From CG2-30-68-42 sp037440385 (GTDB lineage Bacteria > Pseudomonadota > Gammaproteobacteria > Burkholderiales > Rhodocyclaceae): DNA of 10,233 nt. Location of the stretch: assembly GCA_037440385.1 (NCBI GenBank), contig JBBIUI010000079.1, forward strand, positions 1-10,233, read 5' to 3'. Shown here piece after piece: positions 7,054 through 10,233 of the stretch. Below the pieces are notes generated by a model that was not told where the DNA came from, did not search any database, and saw only the letters and a program-made list of their open reading frames with translations. Every line of letters begins with the position of its first letter. Position 1 is the stretch's first letter. The translations under genes and the position numbers were made by a program.

Positions 7054-8709
7054 GTGCCCCGCGATAGCCGATACGCCATGGATACCGTCGAAGACCTCTT
7101 CCGCCGCCTCGAACAGCTCAACGAGATCGGCGCCGCGCTGTCGAGCGAGCGCGACATCACGCGGCTGCTCGAGAAGATCCTCGATGCGGCCAAGACCATC
7201 ACGCATGCCGACGGTGGCACGCTGTATCGCATGTCGCCCGACGGCAAGGCGCTCGATTTCGAGATCGTGCGCACCGACACACTGGGCATCCGCATGGGCG
7301 GCAGCGCCGGCGCGCGGATCGACTTCCCGCCGCTGCCGCTGTACGACGAGCGCGGCGAGCCCAACAACTCGATGGTGGCGGCGTACTGCGCGCTGCATGC
7401 GAAGACCGTCAACATCGCCGACGCCTACGAGGCGCAGGGCTTCGATTTCTCCGGCACGCGCCGGTTCGACGCACGTACCGGCTATCGTTCGAAGTCCTTT
7501 CTGACCGTGCCGATGAAGAACCACGAGAACGAGGTCATCGGCGTGCTGCAGCTGATCAACTGCACGCGTCCGGGAAGCGACCGGGTGGTCGCCTTTTCCG
7601 AGGCCGATCACCGGCTGGCGGAGTCGCTCGCCTCGCAGGCCGCGATCGCGCTGACGAACCGGCAACTCATCGTGCAGCTCGAGGAGCTGTTCGAATCCTT
7701 CATCCGGCTGATCAACCTGGCCATCGACGAGAAATCGCCCTACACCGGCGGGCACTGCCAGCGTGTGCCGGTCCTGACGATGATGCTCGCCGAGGCCGTC
7801 AACGAGACCGCGACCGGCCCGCTCGCCGGCTTCACGATGAGCGACAAGGATCGCTACGAGCTGAAGATCGCGGGCCTGCTGCACGACTGCGGCAAGGTGA
7901 CGACCCCGGTGCATGTCGTCGACAAGTCGACGAAACTCGAGACGATCTTCGACCGCATCCATCTGATCGACACGCGCTTCGAGGTGCTCGAGCGCGATGC
8001 GCAGATCGCGATGCTGCGCTCGAAGCTGGCGCTGCGCGAGGAGCGCGACGGTGCGGCCGAGGCCCGGCTGGAACAGCACTTCGAAAACCGCGTGCGCCAA
8101 TTGCGCGAGGAGCGCGCCTTCCTCAGCCATTGCAACGTCGGCGTCGAGGCGATGAGCCCGCAGGACCAGCAACGCGTCGCCGAGATCGGACGCAACCACC
8201 GCTGGCGAACCGGGGAGGGACGGCAGATGGATTTCCTCAGCGACGAGGAGATCGAGAACCTGTCGATTCGCGCCGGAACGCTGACCGCCGCCGAGCGCCA
8301 GATCATCAACAACCACATCGTCGCGACGATCAAGATGCTCGAAGCGCTGCCCTGGCCCAAGCATCTGCGCAACGTTCCCGAATATGCCGGCGGGCATCAC
8401 GAGCGCATGGACGGCAAGGGCTATCCGCGCGGCCTCACGCGCGACCGGATGTCGGTGCAGGCGCGCATCATGGGCATCGCCGACATCTTCGAGGCGCTCA
8501 CCGCCAAGGACCGGCCCTACAAGAGCGGCAAGACGCTGACCGAATCGCTGAACATCCTGGGCAAGTTCCGCCTGGGCGGGCACATCGATCCGGATCTGTT
8601 CGACGTGTTCGTGCGCAGCAAGGTCTATCTGAAATATGCCGAGATGTTCCTCGACCCGAAACAGATCGACGCCGTCGACGAGCATGCGATTCCGGGCTAT
8701 GTGCCCTGA
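7054..8709 (+). CDS. GAF-HD-GYP domain protein, predicted c-di-GMP phosphodiesterase
   Basis: Predicted to hydrolyse cyclic di-GMP in the cytosol under control of its GAF domain. Of 551 residues, about 12-205 form a GAF domain (with R141-TGYRSK, LIN at 167-169 and F181-SEA-D185), and about 215-540 form an HD-GYP domain. Signature residues are present: H234 (GGHCQRV), H277-D278 and K281 (LLHDCGK), H421 (NNHIV), H448-H449-E450, the GYP motif D453-GKGYP458, and D477 (IADIFEALTA). The enzyme should therefore be active. The canonical stretch after HD..GK is replaced by about 120 residues, rich in charged residues and partly coiled-coil-like (about 285-409), before LTAAE resumes the usual fold. The start GTG 7054 is set by the AGGAG overlapping the previous stop. 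Co-transcription with the ATPase is nearly certain, suggesting joint control of pilus or secretion activity. cGAMP hydrolysis, known for some HD-GYP proteins, is a less likely alternative. Confidence 0.92.
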   Translation: MPRDSRYAMDTVEDLFRRLEQLNEIGAALSSERDITRLLEKILDAAKTITHADGGTLYRMSPDGKALDFEIVRTDTLGIRMGGSAGARIDFPPLPLYDERGEPNNSMVAAYCALHAKTVNIADAYEAQGFDFSGTRRFDARTGYRSKSFLTVPMKNHENEVIGVLQLINCTRPGSDRVVAFSEADHRLAESLASQAAIALTNRQLIVQLEELFESFIRLINLAIDEKSPYTGGHCQRVPVLTMMLAEAVNETATGPLAGFTMSDKDRYELKIAGLLHDCGKVTTPVHVVDKSTKLETIFDRIHLIDTRFEVLERDAQIAMLRSKLALREERDGAAEARLEQHFENRVRQLREERAFLSHCNVGVEAMSPQDQQRVAEIGRNHRWRTGEGRQMDFLSDEEIENLSIRAGTLTAAERQIINNHIVATIKMLEALPWPKHLRNVPEYAGGHHERMDGKGYPRGLTRDRMSVQARIMGIADIFEALTAKDRPYKSGKTLTESLNILGKFRLGGHIDPDLFDVFVRSKVYLKYAEMFLDPKQIDAVDEHAIPGYVP

Positions 8710-8716
8710 ACGGGGC

Positions 8717-8771
8717 CGTCACGCTTCCGAAGCCTAGCGCGGAGAGTGACGAGACACGTCACCGAAGTGAC
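8717..8771 (+). repeat. Cluster of CGTCAC / GTGAC inverted repeats
   Basis: Four copies of a 5-base element lie within 55 bases: CGTCAC at 8717-8722, GTGACG at 8746-8751, CGTCAC at 8757-8762 and GTGAC at 8767-8771. The second and third form a perfect six-base inverted repeat around AGACA. The third and fourth form a GTCAC-CGAA-GTGAC hairpin followed by CCCTTT, which might act as a weak terminator for the HD-GYP gene. The spacing does not fit a CRP/Vfr site (GTGA-N6-TCAC). Function unknown: operator, terminator or chance. Confidence 0.4.
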
Positions 8772-9071
8772 CCTTTGCGGCGAATACGGCATTCGGTTGC
8801 GGCGATCGCCCGGGCCCGCCGGATCGCGCGAACCGCAAGCCGATCGCGGCGACGCCGTGCTCCTGCAGGCCGAATTCCTACACGTGCGCGGGAGGGTGGT
8901 GACACCGCCGGACGGGCACGCCGAGCGGGCCGGTCGATCAAGGCTCAATGCCGTCCGCGGCTTGCGGGGAGGGTGCGGGGGGCGGATGACGCGCTCAAGT
9001 TTCCGAAACGCCGGCCGATGGAAACGTGCATGGCGGGCGGCATCATCACCGTTCGCCGTGGTCCGGACGGG

Positions 9072-9087
9072 TGGCATCAAGCTTGCT
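9072..9087 (+). promoter_or_regulatory. Sigma-54 (RpoN) -24/-12 promoter of pilA
   Basis: TGGCATCAAGCTTGCT matches the sigma-54 consensus TGGCACGNNNNTTGCA/T. The invariant GG (9073-9074) and GC (9085-9086) are separated by exactly 10 bases. Transcription would start near 9098, leaving a leader of about 40 bases before the pilin ATG. pilA in Pseudomonas and many other proteobacteria is controlled by RpoN with the PilS/PilR two-component system, so the placement agrees with established knowledge. Confidence 0.85.
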
Positions 9088-9127
9088 GGACGATCGGTGC
9101 AGTCGGTCCCCTTTTCCTTAGCTCAAC

Positions 9128-9132
9128 GGAGG
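9128..9132 (+). promoter_or_regulatory. Strong Shine-Dalgarno of pilA
   Basis: GGAGG lies five bases before ATG 9138. It decides the pilin start even though the reading frame is open far upstream through the non-coding region. Confidence 0.8.
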
Positions 9133-9137
9133 TTCGA

Positions 9138-9548
9138 ATGAAACGAGTACAGCAGGGCTTCACGCTGATCGAACTGATGATCGTCGTGGCGATCATCGGC
9201 ATCTTGGCCGCCATCGCGATTCCGGCGTATCAGGACTACACGGTGCGCGCGAAGGTGTCCGAAGGCCTGAACATGGCCTCTGCGGCCAAGGCTGCGGTAG
9301 CCGAGTACCGCCTGTCGAGGACCGCATTTCCGACCACCAACGCGTCTGCGGGAATCTCGACGACGATCAAGGGCACCTATGTCAATTCCGTCACGGTCGG
9401 AGCGAGCGGGATCATCACCATCGCATTGACCAATCTCGGTGCCACCGGAGGCACCCTGACCCTGACGCCGACATTCAGCAACAGCGCGGTGACCTGGGTT
9501 TGCGCGGGAACGATCGCAGCGAAGTATCGTCCGGCGAACTGCAGGTAA
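9138..9548 (+). CDS. pilA: Type IV major pilin precursor (type IVa)
   Basis: A 136-residue prepilin that is cleaved and methylated by prepilin peptidase and polymerised into type IV pili. It has a short leader MKRVQQG ending in Gly, then FTLIELMIVVAIIGILAAIAIP with the key Glu at mature position 5, the class III signal typical of type IVa pilins. The hydrophobic N-terminal helix continues into YQDYTVRAKVSEGL, followed by a Ser/Thr/Gly-rich globular head. C122 and C135 near the C-terminus likely form the disulfide loop (12 residues between them) that defines the D-region. The last residue is Arg, so C-terminal-Ser glycosylation of the Pseudomonas TfpO type is not expected. It has its own sigma-54 promoter, a strong GGAGG site and its own terminator, so it is a highly expressed single-gene unit. 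A minor pilin role is less likely given this expression layout. Confidence 0.93.
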   Translation: MKRVQQGFTLIELMIVVAIIGILAAIAIPAYQDYTVRAKVSEGLNMASAAKAAVAEYRLSRTAFPTTNASAGISTTIKGTYVNSVTVGASGIITIALTNLGATGGTLTLTPTFSNSAVTWVCAGTIAAKYRPANCR

Positions 9549-9571
9549 TCCGGCCGCAGGCGAGCCACGGA

Positions 9572-9608
9572 CCCCTCGGCCGGATGCCGGCCGGGGGGTT
9601 TTCTTTGA
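9572..9608 (+). terminator. Strong rho-independent terminator after pilA
   Basis: A 12-pair stem with one T-G wobble joins arms 9572-9583 (CCCCTCGGCCGG) and 9587-9598 (CCGGCCGGGGGG) around an ATG loop. TTTT-C-TTT follows at 9599-9606. It begins 23 bases after the pilin stop and should end the pilA transcript. Confidence 0.92.
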
Positions 9609-9660
9609 CGCCCGGGAATGCCTGCGCAGGCCGCCGAGGCGAGCGCGCGCCCGCTGCACG

Positions 9661-10233
9661 ATGCCAGCCCAAAACGAGGCCATGACGCTCGCGCGCGCCC
9701 TGCCGGGAGGGCGGGTCGGGCTGCTGGGCTACCCGCTCGCGCTGGCGAGCTTGCTGGCCGTGGCGTTCGCGCTGTACTGGCCGGCGCATGGCGCCGGCTT
9801 CCAGTTCGATGACCCACCAATCTGGAAAGGACTGCGCCTGGTCGTCGATGCGGACTCCGCGCTGGCCTACACCGTGAGCGGAACCGCCGGGCATCTCGGC
9901 CGGCCGCTCTCACTGGCGAGTTTCCTGATCGATGCACCGGCTTGGCCGAGCGATCCCGCCGGTTTCTTCCGTACCAACGTCCTGATCCATCTCGTCAACG
10001 GACTGCTCGTCGTCTGGTTGTGCCTGCGCCTGGCGGCGTTCGTTCCCCGCCTGGCATCCCGGCGCGAGTGGTTCGCGCTGAGCGCCGGGGCGATCTTCCT
10101 GGTCCATCCGCTGCTGGCATCGTCGTCGATCATGATCGTGCAGCGCATGACGACGCTGTCGGCGAGCCTCACGCTGGCCGCGGTGCTCGCCTATCTGGCC
10201 GCACGTCCGCTCGCGCAGCCGAGACCGCTCGCC
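9661..10233 (+). CDS. Polytopic membrane protein, GT-C glycosyltransferase-like (3' end outside window)
   Basis: The frame stays open to the right edge, so 191 N-terminal residues are visible. Predicted membrane segments lie at about 20-42, 105-127, 137-157 and 164-182. Between the first two is a loop with FDD (D50, D51) and then GRPLSLASF. The later pieces are TNVLIHLVNG, FLVHPLL and VQRMTTLSASL. This order resembles large GT-C-type membrane proteins (TMTC-like or oligosaccharide-transferase-like, often with C-terminal TPRs), in which an acidic residue in the first outer loop helps catalysis. Its position directly after pilA suggests a role in pilin modification, which is inference. The start is uncertain: ATG 9661 is used, but ATG 9682 in the same frame is equally possible. 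Neither has a well-spaced Shine-Dalgarno (GAGG is only two bases before 9682). The strong terminator upstream means it needs its own promoter or read-through. Confidence 0.7.
   Translation, partial: MPAQNEAMTLARALPGGRVGLLGYPLALASLLAVAFALYWPAHGAGFQFDDPPIWKGLRLVVDADSALAYTVSGTAGHLGRPLSLASFLIDAPAWPSDPAGFFRTNVLIHLVNGLLVVWLCLRLAAFVPRLASRREWFALSAGAIFLVHPLLASSSIMIVQRMTTLSASLTLAAVLAYLAARPLAQPRPLA

Larger units (their letters stand above)
8710..9137 (+). other. Long non-coding region between HD-GYP gene and pilA
   Basis: 428 bases with no convincing gene. The short frames here lack ribosome binding sites and family resemblance. It contains clustered GTCAC/GTGAC inverted repeats (8717-8771), a 9-base direct repeat TTGCGGCGA at 8775-8783 and 8797-8805 (22 bases apart, about two helical turns), and the sigma-54 promoter at 9072-9087. 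Its length suits binding of an enhancer protein such as PilR, but I cannot assign operator sites with confidence. Confidence 0.6.

Noticed and set aside
4639..8685. An antisense open frame of 1348 codons covering the ATPase and HD-GYP genes.
   Set aside because: High-GC genes with strong third-position bias routinely leave one complementary frame free of stops. The translation is a compositionally biased string rich in Arg, Asp, Val and Leu with no recognisable domain, while the plus-strand genes have intact motifs throughout.
8746..8762. GTGACG-AGACA-CGTCAC as a possible CRP/Vfr (cAMP receptor) operator, attractive next to a cAMP operon.
   Set aside because: CRP needs TGTGA-N6-TCACA spacing. 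Here GTGA and TCAC are nine bases apart and the flanking T and A are missing.
8746..9141. Open frames across the HD-GYP/pilA gap, including one that runs in frame into pilA.
   Set aside because: No start with a ribosome binding site and no domain. The sigma-54 promoter at 9072-9087 and GGAGG at 9128 fix the pilin start at 9138.

Overview
The window is high-GC DNA, dense in codons ending in G or C, and every recognisable gene lies on the plus strand. The gene families (FHA protein plus CHASE2 cyclase, class II-type cyclic-nucleotide phosphodiesterase, GAF-GspE/PulE ATPase, GAF-HD-GYP protein, sigma-54-type pilA promoter) point to a betaproteobacterium of the Rhodocyclales/Burkholderiales/Nitrosomonadales kind. 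I cannot name a genus. No mobile element, tRNA, rRNA or CRISPR array is visible.

Region 1 (2-4545) reads as a compact cAMP signalling module. It holds the C-terminal end of an FHA-domain protein, a membrane-bound CHASE2 class III adenylate cyclase (433-2664), a metallo-beta-lactamase-fold cyclic-nucleotide phosphodiesterase (2684-3451), and a receptor-like protein with two cyclic-nucleotide-binding domains and a C-terminal rhodanese domain (3475-4545). Synthesis, breakdown and sensing of one messenger therefore sit in a row, with gaps of 19 and 23 bases between the last three genes.

Region 2 (4675-8709) follows a 129-base gap containing a weak terminator-like hairpin. It has a GspE/PulE/PilB-type secretion or pilus motor ATPase with an N-terminal GAF sensor (4675-7044), then a GAF-HD-GYP protein predicted to degrade c-di-GMP (7054-8709). 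The second gene's Shine-Dalgarno sequence overlaps the first gene's stop codon, so the two are almost certainly co-transcribed. Their GAF domains share a signature resembling that of cyclic-nucleotide-binding GAF domains.

Region 3 (8710-10233) starts with a 428-base non-coding stretch containing clustered short inverted repeats and a good sigma-54 (-24/-12) promoter. It drives a type IV major pilin gene (pilA, 9138-9548), which ends in a strong rho-independent terminator. After it comes the start of a multi-membrane-segment, GT-C-like protein (9661 to the window end) that may be a pilin glycosyltransferase.

Inference: the neighbourhood looks like a cAMP / c-di-GMP control centre placed next to a type IV pilus or type II secretion-like motor and the major pilin. 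The individual families are known. The less ordinary points are the full cAMP write/erase/read set together with a GAF-gated motor ATPase, the CNB-rhodanese fusion, and the paired GAF domains.
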